64,000 nt of DNA from Mycobacterium sp. BK086 (GCA_004362315.1 SNWL01000005.1:744001-808000); one strand, 5' to 3'. Shown: positions 37,013-46,331, numbered from the stretch's first letter. A program made the numbers and translations. Notes: generated by a model from the sequence alone, not told the origin.

Positions 37013-39162
37013 GCCGACTGCCGCGTTCCGACATCGAGGCGCCACACCGGCTCGTTGCCGTCGGCGCCGGCCAACGCCCCCGCGTCAGAGAAGGTGTAGA
37101 TGCCGACCACGGCCTCGTGCACCCGGTCGCTGACGAACACACCCGGCGTCTTGGTCGACGCGTGCACCCGGTTGGCCAGGTCGACAGCCTCGCCCCACAG
37201 CGCGTAGATCTTCGACCGCTGCCCTACCAGACCGCTTGTCACCGGCCCGCTGTCGATGCCGGCACGGACCGCCAGCCGGGCGTCGTGCTGGTCGTTGAAG
37301 CGGTGAACGATATCGGTCAGCTCACTGGCGAAGGCGATGGTCCGGCTGGCGTGGTCGACCCGCGGCACCACCAGACCACAGGTGGCCAGCAGCCCGTTGT
37401 CCTGCATGCTTCGGACCTGCTCGACCCCATGGCGTTCGGCCGCCCCGTCGAACGACTCGACAAGCGAGTTGAGCATCGCGACCGATTCGCCGGTCGGCAT
37501 CGAGCGGGAGAACTCGTCGAACCCGAGCAGTTGGGCGTAGATCACCGACACGTCGCGGTAGTGCGTGCTGATGTTCTCCTCACCCTCGCGATAGCGCCGC
37601 GCCACCGGCTCGGGCATCAGACTGGCCAGCAGCTTGTCGTTCTCCCGCCGCTGCTCGTCGATGAGCTGCTGCTTGGTTTGCAGACTGGTGCTCATATCGT
37701 TGAAAGCCGAAGCCAGCTCGCCGATTTCGTCTTGTGCCGAGACCGGAACACTCACCCCGAGCTCGCCGCCTGCGACCCGGCGCACCGCGGCGGCCAGGCT
37801 CTTGATCGGCCGGGTCAGAATCCTGCTGAACAGCAGCGCCAGCAGCGATACCACCAGCACGATCGCCGCCGTCGACAGCGCGATGTTGCGCGCGAACGTG
37901 TCGACCGGGGCCAGTGCCTCCGACTTGTCGATCTTGGCCACCAGCACCCAGTCCAGGCCCGGGATCTCCAGCGGCGCGTAGGCGACCAGCGCCTCGGGGC
38001 CGATGTAGTCGCGTGCGGTGGTCACCCCGGTCTCGCCGGTGAGCGCACGGTTGACGGCCAACTTGTCCACCGGCTGCAGAAGCACGCTGCCCTTGACGTC
38101 AACCTGTCGCTTGGCTACGTCCTCGGGGGTGCCGTCGGCGATCACCTCTTCGGCGTAGTGCTTGGGGTCGGTCAGCAGTTCGCGGGACACCGATCGCATC
38201 AGTTTGTCCGGCCCGGCCAGATACGTCTCACCCGACTGCCCGAGACCATCATCGACCCAGTGGCCCTGTCCGGTCATCACGTCGTTGACCGAGTCGAGGG
38301 ACAGCTGTAACGCGAGCACTCCGGCGATGGTGCCCTCGCGCCCGATCGGCGACAGTACCCACTGGGTCGGCCTACCGTACGACGGTGCGTACCGCTCGAA
38401 ATCGCTGATGAAGGTCTGATCGATCGACGTCGCCTGCAGGGCCTTGCGGTACGTCGTCGCCAGGACCGTCGTGCTGTACGGGCCGGTGTTCACGTTGGTC
38501 CCGAGGTCGACCCCCTTGTACGCGGTATAGACGACGTTGCCTTGGGTGTCGAGGATCATCGCGTCCTCGAAATTGAACCGCTGTGTCAGATCGGCGAAGA
38601 AGGGCTGATAGCGGGCGTTGACCGCCGACCAAGCGCTGGGATCCCCCGCCGAGTCGACCTTGATCGCCGCATCGGAATCACCCTGTGCGGGAACGGTGTA
38701 CAACGCTTGCAGGTATTTCGCGGCGTTGTTGGCCGGCTGGAACAGTGAAGCGTCCACGGGCTGACCCGTGCGCTGGGCCAACGTGGGCCCGAACACCGTC
38801 GAGTAGTACTTGGTGATCGCCTGTTCGGCACCCGGCGGCAGCGGCGTCGTCTGAAGCTCGTTGAAAGCCTTGGTGAATTCATTGGTGGCGGCGATCGACT
38901 GCGTTCCGTGGGTGACGATCGACGCCGCGTCGCTGATATCGCTGTAGAACGAGGTGATCTCGCGCGACCGCGACTCCCGCAGCTGGGTCAGCCGCTGGAA
39001 CTCCGCGTTGCGCAGGGACGTGGTGCCCGAGACGTATCCGATCGCACCGGCGATCACGACCGACACGATGCTGACCGCCAACAGCATGATCAGCAACTTC
39101 GACTGGAACCCCAGCGATCGTGGTCGAGAACCCCGTGACAGCGCACCCGATAGTCGGACCAC
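37009..39162 (-). CDS. Receptor-type class III nucleotide cyclase with extracellular sensor and HAMP (Rv2435c-like)
   Basis: A 717-residue membrane protein. TM1 is at about 22-46, a double-Cache-type extracellular sensor spans about 50-415, TM2 is at about 425-447, HAMP follows (RPIKSLAAAVRRVAGGELGV), then a coiled linker and a class III cyclase domain at 530-700. The first metal Asp of the FADIVGF-type motif is Gln here (VIYAQLLGFDEF), the second Asp is kept (RSMQDNGLL), and the usual VNxAxR is VDLANR. These changes argue for weak, altered or no cyclase activity. It starts at GTG, 59 nt after the oxygenase gene on the same strand. Confidence 0.87.
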   Translation of the reverse strand: MVRLSGALSRGSRPRSLGFQSKLLIMLLAVSIVSVVIAGAIGYVSGTTSLRNAEFQRLTQLRESRSREITSFYSDISDAASIVTHGTQSIAATNEFTKAFNELQTTPLPPGAEQAITKYYSTVFGPTLAQRTGQPVDASLFQPANNAAKYLQALYTVPAQGDSDAAIKVDSAGDPSAWSAVNARYQPFFADLTQRFNFEDAMILDTQGNVVYTAYKGVDLGTNVNTGPYSTTVLATTYRKALQATSIDQTFISDFERYAPSYGRPTQWVLSPIGREGTIAGVLALQLSLDSVNDVMTGQGHWVDDGLGQSGETYLAGPDKLMRSVSRELLTDPKHYAEEVIADGTPEDVAKRQVDVKGSVLLQPVDKLAVNRALTGETGVTTARDYIGPEALVAYAPLEIPGLDWVLVAKIDKSEALAPVDTFARNIALSTAAIVLVVSLLALLFSRILTRPIKSLAAAVRRVAGGELGVSVPVSAQDEIGELASAFNDMSTSLQTKQQLIDEQRRENDKLLASLMPEPVARRYREGEENISTHYRDVSVIYAQLLGFDEFSRSMPTGESVAMLNSLVESFDGAAERHGVEQVRSMQDNGLLATCGLVVPRVDHASRTIAFASELTDIVHRFNDQHDARLAVRAGIDSGPVTSGLVGQRSKIYALWGEAVDLANRVHASTKTPGVFVSDRVHEAVVGIYTFSDAGALAGADGNEPVWRLDVGTRQSA

Positions 39163-39221
39163 CTGTGACCCCCGCTCTCGTCTGACGCGCGGATGTTAAC
39201 CCACCGTCAGGGCCGGGGTTG

Positions 39222-40247
39222 TCAGTTCTGGGACTGCAGCGCCTGCTGACCGAACGTGCCGACCTCCAGCGATCCCTCCGGCAGCACCAACTCTCCGCTC
39301 TCCAGCCGCGACCTGAGGTAGGCGAACGTCTGCGCGGTCTGGGCGAACAGATGCTCGCCGGCCACCAGCGCCGCCCGCGACGGCCCGTCGGCGAACTGCG
39401 GCAGCGGCTGCACCACCGTGTCGTAGTCGACGTTGAAGAACAGCGGGAACGAATACCGTTCCTCTTTGACCTTGCGCACCCGGTGCGAGGTGGCGACGTA
39501 GGCGCCGTTGGTCCACAGCTCGAGCAGATCGCCGACGTTGACGACGAAGGTGCCGGGAATCGGCGGGACGTCGATCCACTCGCCGTCGCCGTTGAGGATT
39601 TCCAGCCCCGGGGCGGTCGGCTTGAGCAGCGTGAAGCACTCGTAATCGGTGTGGGCCCCGATGCCCTGGGCGTCTTTGGCCTCCGGGTTGTACGGGTAGT
39701 AGATCAGCCGCAGCTGGCTCGGTGTCTTGGTGGCATGCCGGGAAAAGGTATCCGGATCCTCCCCCAGCGCTACGGCGAAGGCCCACAACAGATCCTGGCC
39801 GACGCCCAGCACCGCCTGGTAGTAGTCGGTGACCGCCTCGGCGAAACCCGGGATGTCGGGCCACACGTTGGGTCCGAGCATCGGGTTACCGGCCAGGTGG
39901 TCGGGGTCGTCGGCGGGCAGGTCCAGCGCGGTGTCGAACGCCTCCTTCAGATCGGCCGCCGGCTCGCCGTAGAGCCCTTCCTCACCCACCGGCACATAGC
40001 CCCGGTGACAGGTGGACAGGCCGATGTAGGACTCCATCTTCTCCTCCATCGGCAGCGCGAAGAACTGCTTGGTCGCATTCAGCATCGTGTCGAACACGTC
40101 GTCGCTGACCGCCGTGCCGGAGATGTAGAAGAACCCGACTTCGCGCGCGGCCGTGCCGAGTTCGGCGGCCACCCGCTCCCGTTCGGCGCGATCATCCGAC
40201 CGCAGGCCGCTGATGTCGATGACCGGCACAGACTGGAATGCACTCAC
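39222..40247 (-). CDS. 2-oxoglutarate/Fe(II)-type oxygenase (isopenicillin N synthase family)
   Basis: A 341-residue double-stranded beta-helix oxygenase. The N-terminal DIOX_N (PVIDISGLRSDDR) is followed by the iron ligands His and Asp in GIGAHTDYECFTLLKP near residue 200 and the distal His in VATSHRVRKV, then RYSFPLFF, the co-substrate-binding R-x-S. The gene is the last of an 11-gene operon, its GTG overlapping the preceding stop (GTGA). In the ureide context it might oxidise a purine or ureide intermediate, but other members act on amino acids and gibberellins. Confidence 0.88.
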   Translation of the reverse strand: MSAFQSVPVIDISGLRSDDRAERERVAAELGTAAREVGFFYISGTAVSDDVFDTMLNATKQFFALPMEEKMESYIGLSTCHRGYVPVGEEGLYGEPAADLKEAFDTALDLPADDPDHLAGNPMLGPNVWPDIPGFAEAVTDYYQAVLGVGQDLLWAFAVALGEDPDTFSRHATKTPSQLRLIYYPYNPEAKDAQGIGAHTDYECFTLLKPTAPGLEILNGDGEWIDVPPIPGTFVVNVGDLLELWTNGAYVATSHRVRKVKEERYSFPLFFNVDYDTVVQPLPQFADGPSRAALVAGEHLFAQTAQTFAYLRSRLESGELVLPEGSLEVGTFGQQALQSQN

Positions 40248-40819
40248 AACGTCACGCTTCCTTCGCTTTCCTCGATCTCCCATGCGATGTCGTCGTTGAC
40301 TCGTAGCTGTCCTGATGTCAGTTCGGGCCTCAGTGTGGTGCCTACCCGTGCAGCATCAGCGGAAACTGTTATCAGCCAATCGGTTCCGTCGATCTCGCCG
40401 ATCGACACATCCGCGTCATCGCTTCTGCGCCAGGCCCAGCCGAATCGGTGTCCCACACGGACGAGCACAGCCGACGACAGCCGCAGCCCCCAGCACGGCT
40501 CGACCGATCCCGGGTCACGCTCCCAATGTTCGGTGTAATCGGCATGAACGCCGACCTCGACCAGCACGTCATCGGCCCAGCTCATCCGCCCGGCGTCCGG
40601 CAGCCCGGGCGGCTGCAGATCCACCAACCTGTTCCACTCGAACACATCGAGGCGCTGATCGAGCTGTCCGGCGAAGCCCTCGCCAGGGCCGCGGACGTCG
40701 ACGAAGAACGAAAGCCCTTGCAACCAAACCACACTCGTGCCAGTGTCCCGCGACCCGTCGGTATCGATCAACAAGGTTCGCCGCCACAGTCCGGTGCACT
40801 CGGCGATCACGGGCGTCAC
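40244..40819 (-). CDS. HRI1-like beta-barrel protein of unknown function
   Basis: A 191-residue protein with a beta-rich pattern and many Trp: LWRRTLLIDTDGSRDTG, VVWLQGLSFFVDVRGPG, DVFEWNRLVDLQPPG, MSWADDVLVEVGVHADYTEHWERD. The order resembles the HRI1 family (a lipocalin-like double barrel in yeast), from memory of family patterns. It overlaps allantoicase by GTGA and the oxygenase by GTGA, so it belongs to the ureide operon. No catalytic residues can be named. A binding or enzymatic role on a small ureide is a guess. Confidence 0.75.
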   Translation of the reverse strand: MTPVIAECTGLWRRTLLIDTDGSRDTGTSVVWLQGLSFFVDVRGPGEGFAGQLDQRLDVFEWNRLVDLQPPGLPDAGRMSWADDVLVEVGVHADYTEHWERDPGSVEPCWGLRLSSAVLVRVGHRFGWAWRRSDDADVSIGEIDGTDWLITVSADAARVGTTLRPELTSGQLRVNDDIAWEIEESEGSVTL

Positions 40820-41829
40820 AGTGCGGCCTCCCAGCGCTCGCGCAGCAGCGCCAGCCCGGCATCGGTGGGCCGGCCTGACGCCCGCACGCGGGCGATACCG
40901 CCGTCGGGATAGGCCTGCACCCGAATCGCGGTGATCGCAGCGGCGGTCACCACGAAGACCTGGCGGGCGTCCGCAAGAAGCCGGGTGCGGGGCAGCACGA
41001 TCTCGTCGAACGACAGTGCCCACCAAGGCCGTCCGGGCGTCGGCACGTCGCGGGTGCCGTGCACGCAGACCTCCCGGGAGGCGTTGAACACGAAGTACGA
41101 GGTGTCGATCTCGACGCGGTCCAGATCGGTCGGAGTCAGGAACGAGATCGTCACCGCGTCGTGGGTGTCGGGCCCGATGTCGCGGCGACGCCGGGCCTCC
41201 CACCCCGCCCCCATGTTGTGCGGCCGGTCCGCCGAGATGATCGCGCGGGCATCCGAATAGAACGTGTCGCTGCAGTGTTCGACGCGCCCGCCCTGCTCGG
41301 CCCCCGAGACCTCGACGGTCACCCCGGACCACAGCGCGGGGTCGGGCACCGGATCACCGTAGGCTCGCAGCCTGGCCACCCCGCCGTCCGAGGCGATCAC
41401 CAACTTCACGTGGGTGTAGCGGCGCCGGTCGGTGACGGCGATCGGGTTGTGCGCGTCGGCCTTCAGCGGCGTGGACGGCGCCAACAGCCGCCACTCGACA
41501 CCCGCATCGCACGGGTCGGCCGCCGCGGCAAGCGTGGCACCGTAGAGCGTGCAACCGGTCGGATGGTTACCGGTGAAGAACCGGGTGTCGACGTCGATGG
41601 TGCGTAACCGGCCGGGCACACCGAGTCGCACGACGGCCCAATCCCCGTTCGGCGCATGGCGGCGGGTCTCCCAGCCGTCGACCACCTCACCCCGAAGGTC
41701 GAACGTGCCGGGCACGAAACTGGGTTCGGCGGGGTCGATCAGCCGTTCCTTGAACCCGAACGATTCATCGCTGGCCGCGACGACGCTGCCGCCCACGGTC
41801 CGGCAGGCCAGATCCAAACCGTCGGTCAT
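40816..41829 (-). CDS. alc: Allantoicase
   Basis: A 337-residue enzyme hydrolysing allantoate to ureidoglycolate and urea. The two jelly-roll repeats are visible. The first begins GFKERLIDPAEPSFVPGTF and continues DGWETRRHAPNGDWAVVRLG, IDVDTRFFTGNHP. The second has FYSDARAIISADRPHNMGAGWE, DAVTISFLTPTDLDRVEIDTSYFVFNAS. The start is ATG 41829, overlapping the racemase stop (ATGA); an upstream ATG nine codons earlier lies within that gene. It is the diagnostic gene of the ureide operon. Confidence 0.95.
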   Translation of the reverse strand: MTDGLDLACRTVGGSVVAASDESFGFKERLIDPAEPSFVPGTFDLRGEVVDGWETRRHAPNGDWAVVRLGVPGRLRTIDVDTRFFTGNHPTGCTLYGATLAAAADPCDAGVEWRLLAPSTPLKADAHNPIAVTDRRRYTHVKLVIASDGGVARLRAYGDPVPDPALWSGVTVEVSGAEQGGRVEHCSDTFYSDARAIISADRPHNMGAGWEARRRRDIGPDTHDAVTISFLTPTDLDRVEIDTSYFVFNASREVCVHGTRDVPTPGRPWWALSFDEIVLPRTRLLADARQVFVVTAAAITAIRVQAYPDGGIARVRASGRPTDAGLALLRERWEAAL

Positions 41830-42572
41830 AGCCCGAGCGCCTTCGACAGCGGCCAATGCGAGCGGGGGTTGTCCGGCCCCGGCGCGTACGCCCCGGCCTT
41901 ACTCGTCGACAGGCCAAGGCCGACCAGCATCTGGGCCAGCCCGACCGCGGCGGCGACCCCGTCGACCGCTGGCACACCCAGCGCCTCGGTGATCGCCCCG
42001 GTGACTCCGGCCATCCCCGCGCAGCCCAGGCAGATCACGTCGGCACCGTCCTCGGTCACCGCACGTTCGGCCTCGGCGACGATCGCCTTGACCGCGCCCG
42101 CCGGATCCGCGTCGACCTCCGCGGTCCCCAGACCGCACGCCCGCACCGAGGCGCAATGCGCACCCAGCCCGGCCAGCAGCAACCGGTCCTCGATGGGCGC
42201 GATCGACCGGACCAGGGTGGTCACCACGGAAAACCGCCTGCCGATCAGATGCGCGACGTGGGCGGCGGATTCGGCGATGTCGAGCACCGGAACCGCAAGC
42301 ATTTCCTGCAGCGCATCCTTGCCGTGCTCGCCGAAGCCGGCCAGCACCACCGCGTCGGCATCGAACGTTCCGCTCGCCAGTTGCCTGGCGACGACGTCCA
42401 TCACCCCGACCGCGGACAGGTAACTCTCCGCTGCCGAATCGATCGCGGCCGCCCCGAAATCGGGCTGGGCGGTGGCGATGTCGGTTCCCGGCGCGGCGGC
42501 AGCCCGAGCCGCGGCGTCGATCTCGGCGCTCATCGTCGCCGACGTGTTCGGGTTCAGCACCAGGATCTTCAC
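41826..42572 (-). CDS. Asp/Glu/hydantoin racemase family protein (allantoin racemase-like)
   Basis: A 248-residue racemase-fold protein. KILVLNPNTSATMS at the start, VLAGFGEHG (Cys of this first site appears as Ala-Gly in the usual A/G-C-F position) and ICLGCAGMAG with the second catalytic Cys near residue 177 are visible. Hydantoin and allantoin racemases (HpxA-type) belong here and interconvert S- and R-allantoin by two-base catalysis. Only one clear catalytic Cys is seen, so activity should be tested. GTG overlaps the allantoinase stop (GTGA). Confidence 0.85.
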   Translation of the reverse strand: MKILVLNPNTSATMSAEIDAAARAAAAPGTDIATAQPDFGAAAIDSAAESYLSAVGVMDVVARQLASGTFDADAVVLAGFGEHGKDALQEMLAVPVLDIAESAAHVAHLIGRRFSVVTTLVRSIAPIEDRLLLAGLGAHCASVRACGLGTAEVDADPAGAVKAIVAEAERAVTEDGADVICLGCAGMAGVTGAITEALGVPAVDGVAAAVGLAQMLVGLGLSTSKAGAYAPGPDNPRSHWPLSKALGL

Positions 42573-43915
42573 GCCGGCTCCCGAATTCCCGCCGACAGCA
42601 GCTCGCCCTGGCTGTCGTCGCCGACCACGTCCCCGGCGCGCCAGATCTGGCGCACGGCGCCGGTCAGCGCCATCCCCTCGTACGGGGTGAGCGGATGGCG
42701 GTGGTGCAGCTCGGCGCCGCGTACCACCCACGACGTGTCGGGGTCGAAGACGCAGAAGTCGGCGCGATGACCGGGCGCGATCGCGCCACGGTCGGTCAGA
42801 CCGGCCAACGTCGCGGGTGCCTGCGCCATCCACCGGCACACATCGGGCAGCCCGAAGCCGGCGCGAGCAGCCTGTGTCCACACCGCGGGCAGCGCGATCT
42901 GCAGCGAGCTGATCCCGCCGAACGCCCGGCCGAAGTCTCCGCCGTCGAGGTCCTTGTGCTCACCCGCGCACGGGGAATGGTCGGAGACCACCATGTCCAG
43001 GGTGCCGTCGGCCAGCGCTGCCCACAGCAGAACACGGTTGTCTTCACCCCGGATCGGTGGGCAGGCCGCGTACACGGTGCCGCCGTCGGGAATGGTTTCG
43101 GCGGCGAAAGTCAGGTAGTGCGGGCAGGTTTCGGCGGTGACCGGTAGCCCGGCCCGTTTGGCCTCGGCGATCATCGGCAGCACCGCGGCGCTGGAGACGT
43201 GCACGATGTGAGCCCGGGCGCCGGTGTCGGCGACGGCGTCGAGCACGATCCGCACCGCATCTCGCTCGACCTCGTCGGGACGGGACCGCAGAAACTCGCC
43301 GTAGCCGCGGCCCGCCGGTGGTGGACAGTCCTCCAGCACCCGCGCGCTCTCCGCGTGTACCAGCAACACCGAATCCAGTTGGGCGACAACGGCCATCGCG
43401 GTGCGGAACTCGTCGACGTCCAGGGGCGGAAAGTTCGGGTTGCCCGATTCGGACAGAAAGCATTTGAACCCCAGCACACCCGCCGACGCCAGTTCACCGA
43501 ACGAGCCGAGATTGCCGGGCACGATCCCGCCCCAGAACCCGGTGTCGACGCGGCACGCTCCGGTAGCCGCGGCTCGCTTGGCATCGAGCGCGGCCACCGT
43601 CGTGGTCACCGGGTCACTGTCCAACGGCATATCGACAACGGCGGTGATGCCGCCGGCCAGCGCCGCCGCGGTGGCCGTGGCGAAACCCTCCCAATCGGTG
43701 CCGGGATCGTTGATATGCACGTGGGTGTCCACCAGGCCCGGCAACACAACGACGCTCTCATCGAGCACGGTCTCTGCGGTGCAGCCCAGATCCGCGTCGA
43801 TCTCACGAACGACCCGAATCATGCCGTCCGCCAGACCGATTGCGGCCGGTCGGACAGTGTCGTCGATCACCGCGCGGCCGGCGCGAATGACGTGCTCGAC
43901 GGCAGGCACGGTCAC
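42569..43915 (-). CDS. allB: Allantoinase (cyclic amidohydrolase)
   Basis: A 448-residue TIM-barrel amidohydrolase. The metal site has LVDTHVHINDPG, the carboxylated Lys in GFKCFLSESG, His in VHVSS, ETCPHYLTF, and the final Asp in VVSDHSPC. The motif spacing fits allantoinase better than dihydroorotase or dihydropyrimidinase. It opens the allantoin ring to allantoate, the substrate of the neighbouring allantoicase. It starts at GTG overlapping the metallo-beta-lactamase-fold gene (GTGA). Confidence 0.92.
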   Translation of the reverse strand: MTVPAVEHVIRAGRAVIDDTVRPAAIGLADGMIRVVREIDADLGCTAETVLDESVVVLPGLVDTHVHINDPGTDWEGFATATAAALAGGITAVVDMPLDSDPVTTTVAALDAKRAAATGACRVDTGFWGGIVPGNLGSFGELASAGVLGFKCFLSESGNPNFPPLDVDEFRTAMAVVAQLDSVLLVHAESARVLEDCPPPAGRGYGEFLRSRPDEVERDAVRIVLDAVADTGARAHIVHVSSAAVLPMIAEAKRAGLPVTAETCPHYLTFAAETIPDGGTVYAACPPIRGEDNRVLLWAALADGTLDMVVSDHSPCAGEHKDLDGGDFGRAFGGISSLQIALPAVWTQAARAGFGLPDVCRWMAQAPATLAGLTDRGAIAPGHRADFCVFDPDTSWVVRGAELHHRHPLTPYEGMALTGAVRQIWRAGDVVGDDSQGELLSAGIREPA

Positions 43916-44745
43916 CGTGGCCGTACCGGACCGAACCGCTCCTCGAGCCGCTGGGTCAGTTCCGGCCAGACGTGGGGGTCGTGGCCGGGAACCAATTCGT
44001 ACCCCTTGTCGGTGGCCAACTTCTTCAGCCGCCGGATCGGCTCCACGGTCTCGGCCGGGTCGACGTCGATGTATCCGCCGATCGGCAGTTCATGTTCGAT
44101 GTTCTCGGTGAGGTCCGCGGCGTCGAACGCGAACACGAAACCGCCGCCACCGACGCTCGAATCGAGCTCCACGACGAAGCTCTGATGCCCCAGTGTGTGC
44201 CCATAGGTGGGTACCGCGGTGATGCCAGGGGCGATCTGAGCCTCGCCGTCGGCCAGCACCCAGTCGATGCGGGGGTCGTCGAAGTCGAACCGGATAATCG
44301 CATTCCGTTCGGCCTCAGGGTGATTCGACAGCCCGTATTCCACCTCGCGGCGCTGCGCGTGGATCGGCACCTTGCCGGCGAACAGCTTGACGCCGCCCGC
44401 GTGATCATGGTGCAGGTGCGACAGCGCCACGAGGTGGATGTCGTCGATATCGATGCCGATGTCGTGCAACGACTCCTCGATCGGCTCGCCTGGTCCTGGG
44501 AGTACCGGAATGTACTCGACGGTCGGGAAAAACCGCCGGTACAGCGCCGGATCGCGGATCAGTGCGGTGTTGAACCCGGTGTCGAGCAACACCCAGCCAC
44601 CGTCGGTCTGCAACAGCACGCCCGGCACCGGCTCGCGCATCCTCAGCTCCGGCGGTGATCCGTACACCGATACCGACTTCGGCAGTTCCTCCCAACCGAG
44701 CGTCAGAAGGACGATCCGCCGAACTTTTCCGTCTCCCAGGACCAT
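43912..44745 (-). CDS. Metallo-beta-lactamase-fold hydrolase (N-acyl homoserine lactonase-like)
   Basis: A 277-residue MBL-fold protein with HLHHDHAGG, the HxHxDH zinc motif, at about residues 114-122. Further metal ligands are His in GHTLGHQS, Asp in FAFDAADLTEN and His in VPGHDPH. The family includes lactonases and other hydrolases. In this operon it might open a ring or hydrolyse a ureide or ester, an inference from context. The ATG lies five bases after the binding-protein stop. An in-frame region further upstream is antisense or overlapping sequence and not used. Confidence 0.85.
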   Translation of the reverse strand: MVLGDGKVRRIVLLTLGWEELPKSVSVYGSPPELRMREPVPGVLLQTDGGWVLLDTGFNTALIRDPALYRRFFPTVEYIPVLPGPGEPIEESLHDIGIDIDDIHLVALSHLHHDHAGGVKLFAGKVPIHAQRREVEYGLSNHPEAERNAIIRFDFDDPRIDWVLADGEAQIAPGITAVPTYGHTLGHQSFVVELDSSVGGGGFVFAFDAADLTENIEHELPIGGYIDVDPAETVEPIRRLKKLATDKGYELVPGHDPHVWPELTQRLEERFGPVRPR

Positions 44746-44750
44746 TCGGG

Positions 44751-46331
44751 TCAGCCTACCGACAGTGAGGCCAGCCGAAGCGTGTTCGGATTGGTCACCA
44801 CGTGGGACTGTTCGACGCCCTTGAGCCACGGTTGGGCGACCATGAAATCGTCCACGTCGGCGATGTTCAGCCAGCAGCCCGTCTTGAGCGCCTCGTCGCC
44901 GGCCTGCCCGAAGTCCTGCGGCGAACCGGATACCAGGCCGCGCGCCAACGCGTCGGTCACCGGCGGAGCCGAGCAGCCCAAATAGTTCAGGCCACCGTCG
45001 GGATCCCACGAGATGTGACCCCAGGTGTAGGGCGACGGCGCGTCCGGCCAGGCCAGCAGCGAGATGACGTCCGGCGCGGCCTGACCGTCGCCGCCGATCC
45101 AGCCGTAGATCTCCGACGTCGGGTAGGCCTGGACCTTGGCGGTCAGACCGGCCGCGGCCAGCTGGGTCTGGATCAGGTTGGAGATCAACTGGTTGTCCGG
45201 ATTGGACGAGTCGTAACCGACGGTCACGGCCTTCTGATCGGCAGGCAGGCCCGCCGCGACCTTGGTCAGCGCCGACGGATCGAGCGTGATGCTCTGCTTG
45301 GCCAGGTCGGACGCCAGCATGTTCGGCGGGTAGATCTGATCGGCGACCTTGCCACGGCCGAAGTAGGTCTGCTTCACCAGCGTGTCGACGTCGATCGCCT
45401 TCAGTACCGCATTGCGGTTACCGGCGTCGGCCAGCATCCCCTTGTGCGGGTTGAGGTACAGGTAGTTCGACATCATCGTCGGCAGCGAGTAGTGCGAGTA
45501 CTTGCTGTCGTTGAGGTACTGCCCCACCGCGGAGGACGGCAGGTCGTGCAGGATCGCGGCGACCTGACCGTTGTTGAACTGCAACTGCTGCGCCGAGACG
45601 TCGGTGATGACCGGGATCTCGACCTTCTCGAAATACGGCTTGGTGCCCCAGTAGTCGGGGAACGACGCCAGCGCGTAGCGCGACCCGACCTCCGCGGCGG
45701 TCAGCGTGTACGGACCGGTGCCCAGGTCGTGGTTGGTCAGGTACTGCTGTGCGTTGTCGGTGCCGCCGTTTTTCTTCAGTCCTTCGGGGCTGAGCATGCG
45801 GGGGCCGTACGGGCAGGCGAGGTAGTCCAGGAACGCCGAGTTGGGTGCCTTCAACGTGATCGTGACGGCGTGGTCACCCTGTGTGGTGACCGAATCGATG
45901 TCCTTGACCATGTAGGCCGGACCCTGGTTGACCGCCAGGCGGCGGTCGAACGAGGCCTTCACCGCATCGGCGGTGAACGGTGTTCCGTCGTGGAACTTGA
46001 CGCCCTCGCGCAGCTTGAACGTGAACACCTTGTGATCGGGTGACTCGGTCCACTCGGTGGCCAACAGCGGTTCCAGCTCCGGCTTTTCGGTGCCGGCCTT
46101 GTACTGCAGCAGACCCTCATAGGTGTTGGTGGTCAGCAGCAGGCCCTGGCCGGCGTAGAAGATGTCGGGGTCTGGCGGCTGCCCGGGATCCTGCAGGAAC
46201 GACAGGTGCAGCACCTTGTCGGTCGGCGCGGCGTTGGGGGTGCCGCCACCGCCCGAGTTCGAGCCACCGCACGCGCTCACGGTGAGCACGGCGGTCGCGC
46301 CGAGCGCCAGGAGTGTGGTCAGTTTTCTCAT
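44751..46331 (-). CDS. ABC transporter substrate-binding lipoprotein, family 5 (DppA-like)
   Basis: A 526-residue lipoprotein. The signal peptide ends in a lipobox with TVSAC (Cys21), followed by a Gly-rich linker. The SBP_bac_5 domain shows VLHLSFLQDPGQPPDPDIFY, then ATEWTESPDHKVFTFKLREGVKFHDGTPF. Family members bind peptides, opines, nickel, or small cationic or amide ligands. It is co-transcribed with the permeases and ureide enzymes, so a ureide, hydantoin or short amide ligand is plausible. It overlaps the isochorismatase stop (ATGA). Confidence 0.92.
   Translation of the reverse strand: MRKLTTLLALGATAVLTVSACGGSNSGGGGTPNAAPTDKVLHLSFLQDPGQPPDPDIFYAGQGLLLTTNTYEGLLQYKAGTEKPELEPLLATEWTESPDHKVFTFKLREGVKFHDGTPFTADAVKASFDRRLAVNQGPAYMVKDIDSVTTQGDHAVTITLKAPNSAFLDYLACPYGPRMLSPEGLKKNGGTDNAQQYLTNHDLGTGPYTLTAAEVGSRYALASFPDYWGTKPYFEKVEIPVITDVSAQQLQFNNGQVAAILHDLPSSAVGQYLNDSKYSHYSLPTMMSNYLYLNPHKGMLADAGNRNAVLKAIDVDTLVKQTYFGRGKVADQIYPPNMLASDLAKQSITLDPSALTKVAAGLPADQKAVTVGYDSSNPDNQLISNLIQTQLAAAGLTAKVQAYPTSEIYGWIGGDGQAAPDVISLLAWPDAPSPYTWGHISWDPDGGLNYLGCSAPPVTDALARGLVSGSPQDFGQAGDEALKTGCWLNIADVDDFMVAQPWLKGVEQSHVVTNPNTLRLASLSVG

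Noticed and set aside
39163..39221. A possible terminator between the oxygenase and cyclase genes
   Set aside because: Only a weak AACCC/GGGTT pairing with a long loop and no T-run is visible, so the cyclase-channel genes could be read through from the ureide operon; no terminator is claimed.
44802..46043. A 413-codon open frame opposite the substrate-binding protein gene
   Set aside because: Shadow frame; the minus-strand lipoprotein has a clear lipobox and SBP domain.
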